Assembly (NCBI RefSeq): GCF_009712425.2
Contig: NZ_VCJR02000002.1
Span: 62,001-126,000 of the forward strand
Reading direction: 5' to 3'
Length of the DNA: 64,000 bases
Origin: Aquisalinus luteolus
GTDB taxonomy: Bacteria > Pseudomonadota > Alphaproteobacteria > Caulobacterales > Parvularculaceae
Part shown: positions 1 through 7,638 of the stretch, one piece after another
How the letters are laid out: the number at the start of each line of letters is the position of its first letter
Numbering within the stretch: position 1 is the first letter of the stretch
Program-made: the position numbers and the translations under genes
Notes under the pieces: model-generated
The model's database searches: none
Told to the model about the DNA's origin: nothing
Seen by the model: only the letters and a program-made list of their open reading frames with translations

Positions 1-47
1 GCCGGACAATCGTGCGATCTGGCTGGCTGACAGGGAGAAGCTTCGCA

Positions 48-902
48 TCAGCCCACCTTGCGCTGTTTCAGGTCGGCGGCCACGGCGGCAGCATAGAGGG
101 ATTTGAGGCGTGTGATCATCGCCACCTTTCCCGACGGCTCCTCCCCCAGGATATGGGCAGGCGAAATGCCCATCAGCGAATTGGTAATAAAGATCGGCCG
201 GTCCTGATAGTCACTGTCCTGAACATAGCCGGCTTCGACCTCCACGCCATCTGCGCGGGCAAGGTCGATGATCTTGCGCCGGACTATACCGGGCAACACG
301 CCGCAATCCGTGTTTGGCGTCAGCAGCTGGTTGTCTCCTGCGACGATGAAGATATTGCCAACACTGGTGCAGGTGACGAGCCCCTGATTGTTCAGCATGA
401 TCGCCTCGCCTGCGCCGGTCTGCTCTGCCTCCTGCCGGGCGAGGATATTGTCTATATAGGACAGCGTCTTCATCCGCGCGGCGGGCGAGCCCTCATTGCG
501 CCGGATCGAGGAATGAATGCACGATATTGATGTCCGCCGCACCGGCGGGGCCGGTGACAGGGCGATCGTCATGACCGGCTGGGCATCCCCGCTTTTCGGC
601 GGCAATATGCCCCGCGGCCCGACACCACGCGACAGGGTGATCCGCGCCGCCATATCGCCGTCACCCACGCCCGCCAGCTTTCTGATCGCCTTGTGGATCG
701 CTGTCTCGTCATAGCGAACCGGCACCTCCATGATCCTGGCGCTCGCATGCAGGCGCGAGAGATGTTCCGACAGGAATACCGGCTCACCTTCGCGCACCAG
801 CAACGTCTCGAACAGGCCGTCGCCTAGCGCAAACCCGCGATCGGCCAGCGCAATGACGTTGTCGGCTTTTTCCCGGTAAGTCCCGTTGATCCAGAAAGTC
901 AT
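48..902 (-). CDS. pabC: Class IV aminotransferase, probable aminodeoxychorismate lyase
   Basis: A 284-residue fold-type IV PLP enzyme. It probably removes pyruvate from 4-amino-4-deoxychorismate to give p-aminobenzoate for folate synthesis in the cytoplasm. The N-terminus carries the family signature around ALADRGFALGDGLFET (about residues 18-33). The PLP lysine is K145 in RMKTLSYIDN, and a VTCTSVGNIF stretch fits the cofactor phosphate-binding loop. Its ATG overlaps the stop of the upstream glutaminase gene as ATGA, so translation is probably coupled. The family also contains branched-chain and D-amino-acid aminotransferases, which are hard to separate by sequence; the pabB-pabA context is what favours PabC. 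Confidence 0.82.
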   Translation of the reverse strand: MTFWINGTYREKADNVIALADRGFALGDGLFETLLVREGEPVFLSEHLSRLHASARIMEVPVRYDETAIHKAIRKLAGVGDGDMAARITLSRGVGPRGILPPKSGDAQPVMTIALSPAPPVRRTSISCIHSSIRRNEGSPAARMKTLSYIDNILARQEAEQTGAGEAIMLNNQGLVTCTSVGNIFIVAGDNQLLTPNTDCGVLPGIVRRKIIDLARADGVEVEAGYVQDSDYQDRPIFITNSLMGISPAHILGEEPSGKVAMITRLKSLYAAAVAADLKQRKVG

Positions 903-1498
903 GATCCCCCGTCTATGGCAGTTTGACCTGAAGAGGCCGCGGCCATGGCCACGAAAGCCTCGATCATAGCCCTGCCCTCCGGCGTCAGCAATGATTCAGG
1001 GTGAAACTGCACGCCGTGATGGGGCCGGTCCCTATGACGCATCGCCATGATGTCCCCGTCCCCGGCGCGCGCCTGTATGATCAGGTCTGTCGCATCGATG
1101 ATGTCGACACTCAGCGAGTGATAGCGGCCAACCGTCAGCGGCGATGGCAGCCCGGCGAAGACGCCGGTGCCGTCATGCTCGATCACATTGGTGCGGCCAT
1201 GCATCGGCTCGCGCGAGGGCACGGTGGCACCGCCATAGACTTCCGCCAGCGCCTGATGACCGAGGCAGACGCCGAGGATCGGGATAGCGGGCGCAGCGGC
1301 GATCAGTGCCTTGCAGATTCCGGCATCGTCAGGCCTGCCCGGCCCGGGCGACAGGATAATGCCTGATGGCGACAGGACGAGGCAGTCTGCAACGCTGCGC
1401 TCGTCATTGCGCCAGACGACCGTCTCCTCCCCCGTCTCGCGGACATAGCGGGCGAGATTATGGACGAAGCTGTCGTAGTTATCGATGACGAGGATCAC
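899..1498 (-). CDS. pabA: Aminodeoxychorismate/anthranilate synthase glutamine amidotransferase subunit
   Basis: A 199-residue class I glutamine amidotransferase that supplies ammonia to its chorismate-binding partner. The start is a GTG whose last bases overlap the pabB stop (GTGA); the protein then begins with the family-typical ILVIDNYDSF. The catalytic cysteine is C78 in ILGVCLGHQ, and the histidine and glutamate of the triad lie in VQFHPES near the C-terminus. An oxyanion-loop SPGPG is at about residue 50. An open frame continues upstream of the GTG but has no family similarity. TrpG and PabA are not separable by sequence and one protein can serve both enzymes; position between pabB and pabC supports the PabA role. 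Confidence 0.9.
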   Translation of the reverse strand: MILVIDNYDSFVHNLARYVRETGEETVVWRNDERSVADCLVLSPSGIILSPGPGRPDDAGICKALIAAAPAIPILGVCLGHQALAEVYGGATVPSREPMHGRTNVIEHDGTGVFAGLPSPLTVGRYHSLSVDIIDATDLIIQARAGDGDIMAMRHRDRPHHGVQFHPESLLTPEGRAMIEAFVAMAAASSGQTAIDGGS

Positions 1499-2925
1499 GG
1501 GCCCTCCCCCGCAAACCGCCGCTCGATCAGCCGCCGAAACGGGCCCGCCTTGTCGACCGTCTCCTGATATTCCGCCTGCGGATCGGACAGGACGGTAATA
1601 CCCCCGCCCGCCCCATAGGTCAGGCGCGCACCCTTGGCGGAAGGTTCCAGAACAGCGGTTCGAATCGGTACGGACACCATCGCCCCGCCGCGATCGTCGA
1701 ACCAGCCAATGGCGCCGCAATAAACGCCCCTTCCTGTTTTTTGGGAGCCGTTCTGTTCCAGATCGGCGATGACCTGCATCGCGCGGATTTTCGGCGCGCC
1801 GGTGATCGACCCGCAGGGATAGCTGGCGCGCAACACATCGATCGCGCCCACCCCCTCGCGAAGCACACCGCTGACGCGTGAGACCAGATGATGCACCCCC
1901 GCAAAGCTCTGCAATTCGCAAACAGCTTCCTCCCGGATAGAATGATCCCGGCAGACACGCGACAGGTCGTTCCGAACAAGATCCGTGATCATCACATTTT
2001 CTGCGCGATCCTTCTCGTCACTCAACAAGTCCTTGATCACTGCCCTGTCCTCCACCGGATCCTCCCGGCGGCGGCGCGTGCCCTTTACCGGCTCCGCAAT
2101 GGCTTTCAAGCCACTAGCCTCCGGACGCACCTCGAGAAACTTCTCCGGTGAATCGCTCAGCACACAACCTTCCTCAAACTGCAGCAGTGCGCCGAAAGGC
2201 GAGGCGCTCGCCTCGTGCAGTCGCTCGAACAGGGGCAGGCCCAGCGCGCGCCAATCTGCACCTGGCAAGGCCGCACCCGGAAAGCCTGCCGTCAGGCGGC
2301 GGGTGATATTGGCCTGGAAGATCGAGCCATCGAGAATGCGCGCCTTGCACGCTTCGACGGCGGCAATGAAATCCCCTTCATCCGGGGGCGTGGTATTGTC
2401 TGCCCCGACAGGGCCTACCTCACGGGCTTGTTCTGTCTCGATCGCCTGCAACAATCGCGCTGCCGCATTCTCGCTGAGCGCGACCAGTTTTGCCGTCCCA
2501 GCCTTGCGATCAAACAGCACGCCTGCATCGTAAAAGCCGACCGCCATTTCCGGCAATGTGCCAGGCGCTGGCGGCAGGTCACCTAACACCGGCTCGATAT
2601 AGCGCGCCATCTCATAGGAGAGATAACCCACCGCCCCTGACATGAAACCATCTCCAGCGCCCTCGCGCTTGCGGGCCGTCAGCCGCTCGTTCAACAGGGC
2701 GAACGGATCGTTTTCGCTTGCCGGACCGATGGCCAGGCCATCGACCTCGACCTGTCCGTCGCGCACTACAAGGGTAGAGGATGGCGCGGCAACAATCATG
2801 TCCTGCGCCCCGCCCCAGCTGTGTGCCGCAGCAGCCCCGCCACTCAGCAAATGCGCGAAGGGCTGGCCTGCCAGCGGCGCAAAAGCGGCAAGAGGATCAG
2901 AAATGGGGAAATCTCGCTCGATCAT
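1495..2925 (-). CDS. pabB: Aminodeoxychorismate synthase component I
   Basis: A 476-residue chorismate-binding enzyme that aminates chorismate at C4 using ammonia from the PabA subunit. The key discriminator is the PVKGT motif: PabB-type enzymes carry lysine here, where anthranilate synthases (TrpE) have alanine (PIAGT). The C-terminal chorismate-binding signature CGSITGAPK and the MITDLVRNDL segment are intact. I chose the internal ATG at 2925 (MIERDFPISD) because the upstream 21 codons look non-family-like; translation from 2988 remains possible. The gene heads a compact pabB-pabA-pabC operon joined by 4-base overlaps. There is no obvious terminator between the genes. Confidence 0.88.
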   Translation of the reverse strand: MIERDFPISDPLAAFAPLAGQPFAHLLSGGAAAAHSWGGAQDMIVAAPSSTLVVRDGQVEVDGLAIGPASENDPFALLNERLTARKREGAGDGFMSGAVGYLSYEMARYIEPVLGDLPPAPGTLPEMAVGFYDAGVLFDRKAGTAKLVALSENAAARLLQAIETEQAREVGPVGADNTTPPDEGDFIAAVEACKARILDGSIFQANITRRLTAGFPGAALPGADWRALGLPLFERLHEASASPFGALLQFEEGCVLSDSPEKFLEVRPEASGLKAIAEPVKGTRRRREDPVEDRAVIKDLLSDEKDRAENVMITDLVRNDLSRVCRDHSIREEAVCELQSFAGVHHLVSRVSGVLREGVGAIDVLRASYPCGSITGAPKIRAMQVIADLEQNGSQKTGRGVYCGAIGWFDDRGGAMVSVPIRTAVLEPSAKGARLTYGAGGGITVLSDPQAEYQETVDKAGPFRRLIERRFAGEGP

Positions 2926-2993
2926 CGCCGCTGGCTTACGCCAATTGCAGGCTTCGATAAAGTGGCCTGCATCGCTCGTCCCCGGCACAAAGC

Positions 2994-3032
2994 CCGGCTG
3001 ACAGGTTCCGGCTGACAGGCCCCGGCTGACAG
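2994..3032. repeat. Three tandem 14-bp repeats between pabB and the exporter gene
   Basis: The unit CCGGCTGACAGG occurs at 2994-3005 and 3008-3019, and as CCGGCTGACAG at 3022-3032, with a 14-bp period. The repeats lie upstream of pabB (read on the minus strand) and upstream of the gene at 3088. They could be direct operator repeats or simply slippage products; nothing in the sequence decides. Confidence 0.6.
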
Positions 3033-3087
3033 CGACGCAGAACGCGGCTAATCAATATGCAGGGGCGGCAATTACCGGAACGGGACC

Positions 3088-4293
3088 ATGAACGACAGAC
3101 AAACCGATCACCTGCATATCGAACAGCGCGGTCTTGCCCGAGTTTTCTATGCGATCAGCATCGCCATCCTGATCGGATTCATTCTCTATGTCGCACGCGG
3201 CATCCTCATTCCGCTGGTCATCGCGATGTTCCTGTCTTTCCTTATCGTGACGCTGAAGACCGCGATCCGGCGCATCCCGTTTCTTGGCAAGCTACTGCCG
3301 GAGTTCATTGCCTATATATTGTCCTTCGCCGTCATCGCGCTGATCCTGATCACGCTGGGACAGATCATCACCGCCAATGCCACCGACATCATCCGTGCCG
3401 GGCCGGACTATCAGCGCCGCCTGCAGGCGATCCTGATCGATATCGGCAACTTCCTTGAAAGCCTGCCCTTCGTCACCGACTGGATCGTGTCCAATGTCGA
3501 GGCAGAGAACACGCTTTCAGAGGACGGCACGATCAGCCGGGAGGGCTATGCCGCCCTGCTGACCCAGTTCCAGCAGGAAGTACTTGGCTTCATCTCCGGC
3601 ATTGCCAGCGAGATCGGTCAGGCGATCCGCGCGCTGGCCCAGAACATCGTGACGATCCTTCTTTATACCAGCTTCATGCTGATCGAGCGTGGCGCCCTGT
3701 TGCGCAAGCTCGGCATCGTCGCCGGCATGCAGGAGGCCCAGCTCGACATCGGCCAGATCATCAACGATATCGGCGACCTGGTGCGCCAGTACATCTCGAT
3801 CAAGACGCTGATGGGCCTGACCACCGCGACCTTCTCCTTCATCATCATGACGCTCCTCGGCATCGACTTTGCCGGGTTCTGGGCATTGTTGATCTTCGCG
3901 CTCGGCTATGTGCCGATCATCGGGGCGATTTCCGGCGTCATGCTGCCCTCGATCCTGGCGCTGGTGCAGCCCGATGGCGGCGGCATCACCCTGTTCCTGT
4001 TGACCCTCGGCCTGCTGACCGTCGCCGAGCAGACCGTCTCTTCCGTCATCGAACCGCGCTTGATGGGCCGCTCGCTGAACCTGTCGCCTTTGATCATCCT
4101 GTTATCACTGACGGTCTGGGGCACGCTGTGGGGCTTTGCCGGCATGCTGCTCTGCGTGCCGATCACGGTGTCGCTGATGATCGTCTGCTCGCAGTTCCAG
4201 GATACGCGCCCCATCGCCGTCCTATTGTCTGACAATGGCGAGATTTCGCCGATCAAGCGGCTGGTGCGGGAAGAACAGGCCGAGGGAATCTAG
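3088..4293 (+). CDS. AI-2E family transporter (PerM/YdiK-like membrane protein)
   Basis: A 401-residue polytopic inner-membrane protein. Two hydrophobic segments lie near residues 16-50, another near 70-95, and a cluster of four or five in the C-terminal half, separated by a long soluble region. This layout, and the C-terminal stretch LALGYVPIIGAISGVMLP, are typical of the AI-2E exporter superfamily (Pfam AI-2E_transport). Members export autoinducer-2 or act as sodium/proton antiporters, so the substrate cannot be assigned. The last codons overlap the end of the convergent oxyR gene by four bases, leaving no room for a terminator. Confidence 0.85.
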   Translation: MNDRQTDHLHIEQRGLARVFYAISIAILIGFILYVARGILIPLVIAMFLSFLIVTLKTAIRRIPFLGKLLPEFIAYILSFAVIALILITLGQIITANATDIIRAGPDYQRRLQAILIDIGNFLESLPFVTDWIVSNVEAENTLSEDGTISREGYAALLTQFQQEVLGFISGIASEIGQAIRALAQNIVTILLYTSFMLIERGALLRKLGIVAGMQEAQLDIGQIINDIGDLVRQYISIKTLMGLTTATFSFIIMTLLGIDFAGFWALLIFALGYVPIIGAISGVMLPSILALVQPDGGGITLFLLTLGLLTVAEQTVSSVIEPRLMGRSLNLSPLIILLSLTVWGTLWGFAGMLLCVPITVSLMIVCSQFQDTRPIAVLLSDNGEISPIKRLVREEQAEGI

Positions 4294-5225
4294 GCCAGGA
4301 GTACATCGCCACGCACAGGCTTCTTCAGTGCCGCCTTCAATACGCCTGCGATGGCCTCCGCTTCCTGCTCGAAGCCGGAACCGCGCCGCCAGGCAAGGCC
4401 GATCTGGCGGGCAGGCACTTCGTCCGACTTGCCCGCAAACGGAATGGCAACAAGGTTCGACGCCTTGGCGAGGCCCTGGCGGATCGCCATTTGCGGCAAC
4501 AGCGTCGCGCCAAGACCGGAACGGGTCATCTGGGTCAGGGTGAACAGGCTGGTCGCGCCGAAGGTATTTGCCGTCTCGCGCATCTGCAGCTGGCAGGCCG
4601 ACAGCGCATGGTCGCGCAGGCAATGGCCGTCTTCCAGCAGCAGCAAATCCTCGCCGGTCAGGTCGGAAACTCCTATGCGCTTTCGTTCGGCGAGACGATG
4701 GGATGGCGCACAGACGAACCAGAACGGGTCCTCGGCGATATCCATCGTGTCCAGTCCCTCCGCCTCATAGGGAAAGGCTATGAGCGCGACATCGATCAGC
4801 CCGGCCCTCAGGCGCTCTATCAGGCTCGCAGTCAGGTCCTCGCGCAGATAGAGCGACAGTTCCGGGTAGCCCTTTTCGAATAGCGGCATCGCCTCCGGCA
4901 GGATGAACGGGCCAATGGTGGGGATCACGCCCAGCTTCATCACACCGGTCAATGGCTCCGGCCGACTCGCCGAGCGCATCATGTCTTCAGCCAGCGCGAT
5001 CAGCTCTTCTGCCTGGCGCAGCAACACCTCCCCGACCGGCGTCAGGGAAAAGGACCGGCTGGTGCGGTCGACCAGGGTCGCGTCCAGCACGGTCTCCAGC
5101 TCCTTGATCGCCGACGATAACGTCGATTGGGACACGAGGCAGTCCTCGGCGGCGCGGGAAAAGGATTCCCGGCGGGCAAGGGCGACGAAAAACTGTAACT
5201 GGCGAAGGGTCGGGAGTGCTTTCAT
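4290..5225 (-). CDS. oxyR: LysR-family peroxide sensor OxyR
   Basis: A 311-residue LysR regulator. The N-terminal winged helix (residues about 1-65) is followed by a substrate-binding-like domain. Two cysteines, C202 in LEDGHCLRDH and C211, are nine residues apart, exactly as the redox pair C199/C208 of Escherichia coli OxyR; this is the main reason for the specific name. Peroxide would oxidise the pair and switch on antioxidant genes. It is divergent from ahpC-ahpD, its classic target, across 157 bp that contain an AT-rich inverted repeat of LysR type. Its 3' end overlaps the neighbouring exporter gene by four bases. Confidence 0.93.
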   Translation of the reverse strand: MKALPTLRQLQFFVALARRESFSRAAEDCLVSQSTLSSAIKELETVLDATLVDRTSRSFSLTPVGEVLLRQAEELIALAEDMMRSASRPEPLTGVMKLGVIPTIGPFILPEAMPLFEKGYPELSLYLREDLTASLIERLRAGLIDVALIAFPYEAEGLDTMDIAEDPFWFVCAPSHRLAERKRIGVSDLTGEDLLLLEDGHCLRDHALSACQLQMRETANTFGATSLFTLTQMTRSGLGATLLPQMAIRQGLAKASNLVAIPFAGKSDEVPARQIGLAWRRGSGFEQEAEAIAGVLKAALKKPVRGDVLLA

Positions 5226-5237
5226 GGTGGGGGAAAC

Positions 5238-5258
5238 ATTATCAAATAAATCGATAAT
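5238..5258. promoter_or_regulatory. Candidate OxyR operator between oxyR and ahpC
   Basis: ATTATC (5238-5243) and GATAAT (5253-5258) form a perfect inverted repeat with a 9-bp spacer, including the T-N11-A/ATC-N9-GAT arrangement typical of LysR-family sites. It starts 13 bp upstream of the oxyR ATG and lies about 125 bp before ahpC. More AT-rich ATC/GAT half sites follow to about 5283, as expected for a tetramer footprint. Assignment to OxyR is inferred from position. Confidence 0.55.
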
Positions 5259-5382
5259 ATCAAGATGTATAATCTATTTGATCAAATACGCGTCATTGCG
5301 CCATAAGGCTCCTGACAGCGGGGGACCTCGTTGTTTTCAACCTGAGATTTTCAAGTTCACACCAACCTGCAAGGAGATTTCA

Positions 5383-5928
5383 ATGCTAGGTGTTGGCGAT
5401 AAACTGCCTGAATTCAAAGTTGTCGGCGTAAAGCCGGGCTTCAACGATATCGAAGAGAACGGTGAGTCCGCATTCGAGGACATCACGCAGGACTCCTTCG
5501 AAGGGAAATGGAAAGTCATCTATTTCTACCCGAAAGACTTCACTTTCGTCTGCCCGACCGAGATTGCCGAATTCGGCAAGCTGGCCAGTGAATTCGCTGA
5601 CCGTGATGCCATCGTCATGGGCGGTTCGACCGATAACGAGTTCGTCAAACTCGCATGGCGCCGCGACCATGCCGACCTGAACAAGCACCCGGCCTGGCAA
5701 TTTGCCGACACGACCGGTGCCCTTGTCGACGGTCTCGGCATCCGCTCCGATGAAGGCGTTGCCCTGCGCGCGACCTTCGTTGTCGACCCGCACAATGTCA
5801 TCCAGCACGTTTACGTAAATAATTTGAACGTTGGCCGGAACCCGCAGGACACGCTCCGTGTTATCGACGCACTTCAGACAGATGAGCTCTGTCCCTGCAA
5901 CCGCCCTGTTGGCGGGGACACACTGTAG
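5383..5928 (+). CDS. ahpC: Alkyl hydroperoxide reductase AhpC, three-cysteine type
   Basis: A 181-residue 2-Cys peroxiredoxin that reduces hydrogen peroxide and organic hydroperoxides in the cytoplasm. The peroxidatic cysteine is C57 in FYPKDFTFVCPTE. The C-terminus holds two cysteines, C170 and C172 in LCPCNRP; this three-cysteine arrangement matches mycobacterial AhpC (C61, C174, C176), which is recycled by AhpD rather than AhpF. The neighbouring ahpD fits. The start follows a strong AAGGAGA ribosome-binding site at 5371-5377; the open frame continues upstream but is the antisense of oxyR. It is divergent from oxyR with a candidate operator between them. Confidence 0.96.
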   Translation: MLGVGDKLPEFKVVGVKPGFNDIEENGESAFEDITQDSFEGKWKVIYFYPKDFTFVCPTEIAEFGKLASEFADRDAIVMGGSTDNEFVKLAWRRDHADLNKHPAWQFADTTGALVDGLGIRSDEGVALRATFVVDPHNVIQHVYVNNLNVGRNPQDTLRVIDALQTDELCPCNRPVGGDTL

Positions 5929-5941
5929 CGCTGATGAAGTT

Positions 5942-6031
5942 TTGGTTGCCGTTCCTGCCCTTTCAGGCAACCAAGTTCAGGAAGTACCGGCTCGACCCTC
6001 TCCCCTGCCCAAATGGCGAGCCGGTACTTCC
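5942..6031 (+). promoter_or_regulatory. Two consecutive hairpins in the ahpC-ahpD spacer
   Basis: The first stem pairs 5942-5950 with 5966-5974 (9 bp). The second pairs 5980-5994 with 6017-6031 as a perfect 15-bp inverted repeat around a 22-nt loop. Neither is followed by a U-run, so they are not classic terminators. They fill most of the 156-nt spacer and would sit in an ahpC-ahpD transcript, where they could stabilise ahpC mRNA or reduce read-through into ahpD. Confidence 0.7.
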
Positions 6032-6084
6032 AACTCTCTTCCTCATCGCACACAAAAAGCCTTCTCACACAGGAGACCTGCTCG

Positions 6085-6615
6085 ATGTCTATTGAAGCCC
6101 TTCGCGGCCGCATTCCCGATTACGCCAAGGATATCCGCCTCAATCTCGGCAGCCTGGCGAATGAAACCACCCTCAACGACCAGCAGAAATATGGCTGCTT
6201 CCTCGCCTCCGCCCTTGCCACAGGCAATGGCCATGTGATCCGCGCGATCAATGAGGAAGTTGCAGACAAGATGTCACCGGAAGCGATCGAAGCGGCAAAG
6301 TCCGCCGCGGCGATCATGGGCATGAACAATGTCTATTACCGCTTCCTGCACCTCACCAAAGAGCCGACCTACAAGACCTTGCCGGCCAAGCTGCGGATGA
6401 ACATCCTTGGCAATCCGGGTGTCGACAAGGCCGATTTCGAGCTCTGGTCGCTTGCCGTTTCCGCCATCAATGGCTGCGGCATGTGCATCGATGCCCATGA
6501 GGCCGTCGTGCGCAAGGCCGGGATGACCAGCGAAATGGTCCAGACCGCCGTGCGCATCGCTTCTGTAGTAGCTGCAGCCGGTGCCGTCATTGATGGCGAA
6601 GACGCGCTGAGCTGA
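6085..6615 (+). CDS. ahpD: Alkylhydroperoxidase AhpD
   Basis: A 176-residue AhpD-fold protein that passes electrons from lipoyl-dependent dehydrogenase components to AhpC. The active-site string [12 protein letters not shown] gives the CxxC pair C131/C134 with H138, and E119 lies just upstream. These correspond to E118, C130, C133 and H137 in mycobacterial AhpD with a one-residue offset. The start follows CAGGAGAC at about 6070-6077. It is downstream of ahpC on the same strand but separated by two strong hairpins, so the two may be expressed at different levels. A perfect rho-independent terminator follows. Confidence 0.95.
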   Translation: MSIEALRGRIPDYAKDIRLNLGSLANETTLNDQQKYGCFLASALATGNGHVIRAINEEVADKMSPEAIEAAKSAAAIMGMNNVYYRFLHLTKEPTYKTLPAKLRMNILGNPGVDKADFELWSLAVSAINGCGMCIDAHEAVVRKAGMTSEMVQTAVRIASVVAAAGAVIDGEDALS

Positions 6616-6670
6616 TCCGGCGAATTCTCTCCCCCGAGGCTTGAGGCGCGTATCGCTTCGAGCATCCAGA

Positions 6671-6703
6671 AGGCCCTGCCCCCACCGGCAGGGCCTTTTT
6701 CTT
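6671..6703 (+). terminator. Rho-independent terminator of ahpC-ahpD
   Basis: AGGCCCTGCC (6671-6680) pairs perfectly with GGCAGGGCCT (6687-6696) around a 6-nt loop, followed by a T-rich tail. It lies 56 nt after the ahpD stop codon. Confidence 0.92.
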
Positions 6704-6945
6704 TATCCCCCGGGCGGCGAGAGCCACTAAAACAGGCCGGGCAAGATCTTTTTTCGAAAAAAATTTCGGCGGGTCTGGCTGCGGGGTGAGCCCTGCAAAC
6801 AGCGCGTCGAGCGCCCTGACGCGCCCGGCACCACTGCCGGTTCCATGACATCGGGTTTAACCTGAATTAACCGCTTTAGAAATTTCACCGGTTTTTCAGG
6901 GAGTTAACGGAACCCTAATTCCCCTCAAAACAACTCCACATACTC
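6704..6945. other. Non-coding stretch upstream of the sigma-factor leader
   Basis: I find no convincing gene here. It turns AT-rich after about 6850. At 6856-6870 there is TTTA-N7-TTAA, one mismatch from a CtrA box (equivalently two TTAA separated by 6 rather than 7). GGAAC occurs at 6909-6913, but no CGTT follows at the 16-17 bp spacing expected of a general-stress (EcfG-type) promoter. A promoter for the downstream sigma gene is probably here or just below. Confidence 0.4.
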
Positions 6946-7107
6946 ATGATGAGTAACCCCCTCCCCATGATGGTCCTGAGGGGCCTGATGGGCCTCATCA
7001 CCCCCCTCATGATGACGCAGTCACTCATGCTAAGTATATGTTTTTGTTTGCATTTTTTCTGTGGGGGCGTAATTTCGTCATCAGCAAAACGAACACAGGA
7101 GAGTTGA
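6946..7107 (+). CDS. Possible Met-rich hydrophobic leader peptide (53 residues)
   Basis: An unbroken 53-codon frame starts at tandem ATGs (6946, 6949) and stops at 7105-7107, two bases before the sigma factor's GTG. The peptide has eight methionines, several as MM pairs, a hydrophobic core from about residue 8 to 42 and three cysteines at 32-39. The nucleotide stretch is full of ATGATG/CATCAT words. No good Shine-Dalgarno precedes the ATGs, and the length is compatible with chance, so translation is uncertain. If translated, its stop position would couple it to the sigma gene. Confidence 0.3.
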   Translation: MMSNPLPMMVLRGLMGLITPLMMTQSLMLSICFCLHFFCGGVISSSAKRTQES

Positions 7108-7109
7108 TT

Positions 7110-7631
7110 GTGACGACCATTACTTCAGCAGAGCTTCAGGAAGTCCTTCCGGCGCTGAACCGGTTCGCGCTTAAACTGACCCGTAACGCCGACCGCGCCG
7201 ACGATCTGGTTCAGGACTGCGTAGAGCGCGCCCTTAACAAAGCCCATCTGTTCGATGGCCAGAATCTGCGCTCATGGATGTTTACCATCTGCCGCCGCGT
7301 CTTCCTCAACCAGATCCGCAAGGAAAAAAGCCGCGGTACCCAAGTCGATATCGAAAACACCCCAGAATCCAAATTTTCCGCCAAAGCCCTTCAGGAGGAT
7401 AAAATGCATTTCCAGGACGTCGTAGAGAACTTTTCCAAACTGCCGCTGAACGACAAGGTGATCCTGTCGCTGGTCGTTATCGAGGGACTGAAATACGACG
7501 AGGCCGCCGCTGTCCTTGAGATTCCGGTCGGTACCGTTCGCTCCCGCCTGTCGCGTGCCCGCGCCAAGCTGGTCGAGCTGATGGAAGACGAAGGCGTCGA
7601 GGAGGGAACTTCCCTGGCCGCTGTCGTGTAA
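7110..7631 (+). CDS. ECF-type RNA polymerase sigma factor
   Basis: A 173-residue sigma-70 family protein with only regions 2 and 4. Region 2 includes LTRNADRADDLVQDCVERAL and LRSWMFTICRRVFLNQ; region 4 ends in VLEIPVGTVRSRLSRARAKL, the helix-turn-helix that reads the -35 element. I chose the GTG at 7110 because ACAGGAGA (7095-7102) sits at ideal distance; an in-frame ATG at 7038 would add a hydrophobic segment not expected in the family. Eight bases downstream is a small anti-sigma-like gene. Region 2 resembles alphaproteobacterial EcfG/RpoE-like factors, but there is no nepR or phyR here, so I do not assign the general stress role. Confidence 0.88.
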   Translation: MTTITSAELQEVLPALNRFALKLTRNADRADDLVQDCVERALNKAHLFDGQNLRSWMFTICRRVFLNQIRKEKSRGTQVDIENTPESKFSAKALQEDKMHFQDVVENFSKLPLNDKVILSLVVIEGLKYDEAAAVLEIPVGTVRSRLSRARAKLVELMEDEGVEEGTSLAAVV

Positions 7632-7638
7632 GGAGGGT

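Noticed and set aside
4903-5382. Upstream extension of the ahpC reading frame
   Set aside because: It runs antisense through oxyR and the promoter; the strong ribosome-binding site at 5371 fixes the start at 5383.
6856-6870. CtrA-like site upstream of the sigma factor
   Set aside because: The two TTAA are separated by 6 rather than 7 bases (or TTTA-N7-TTAA), so it is not a full consensus match; kept only as a note.
6909-6933. General-stress (EcfG) type promoter GGAAC-N16/17-CGTT before the sigma gene
   Set aside because: GGAAC is present but no CGTT occurs at the needed spacing.
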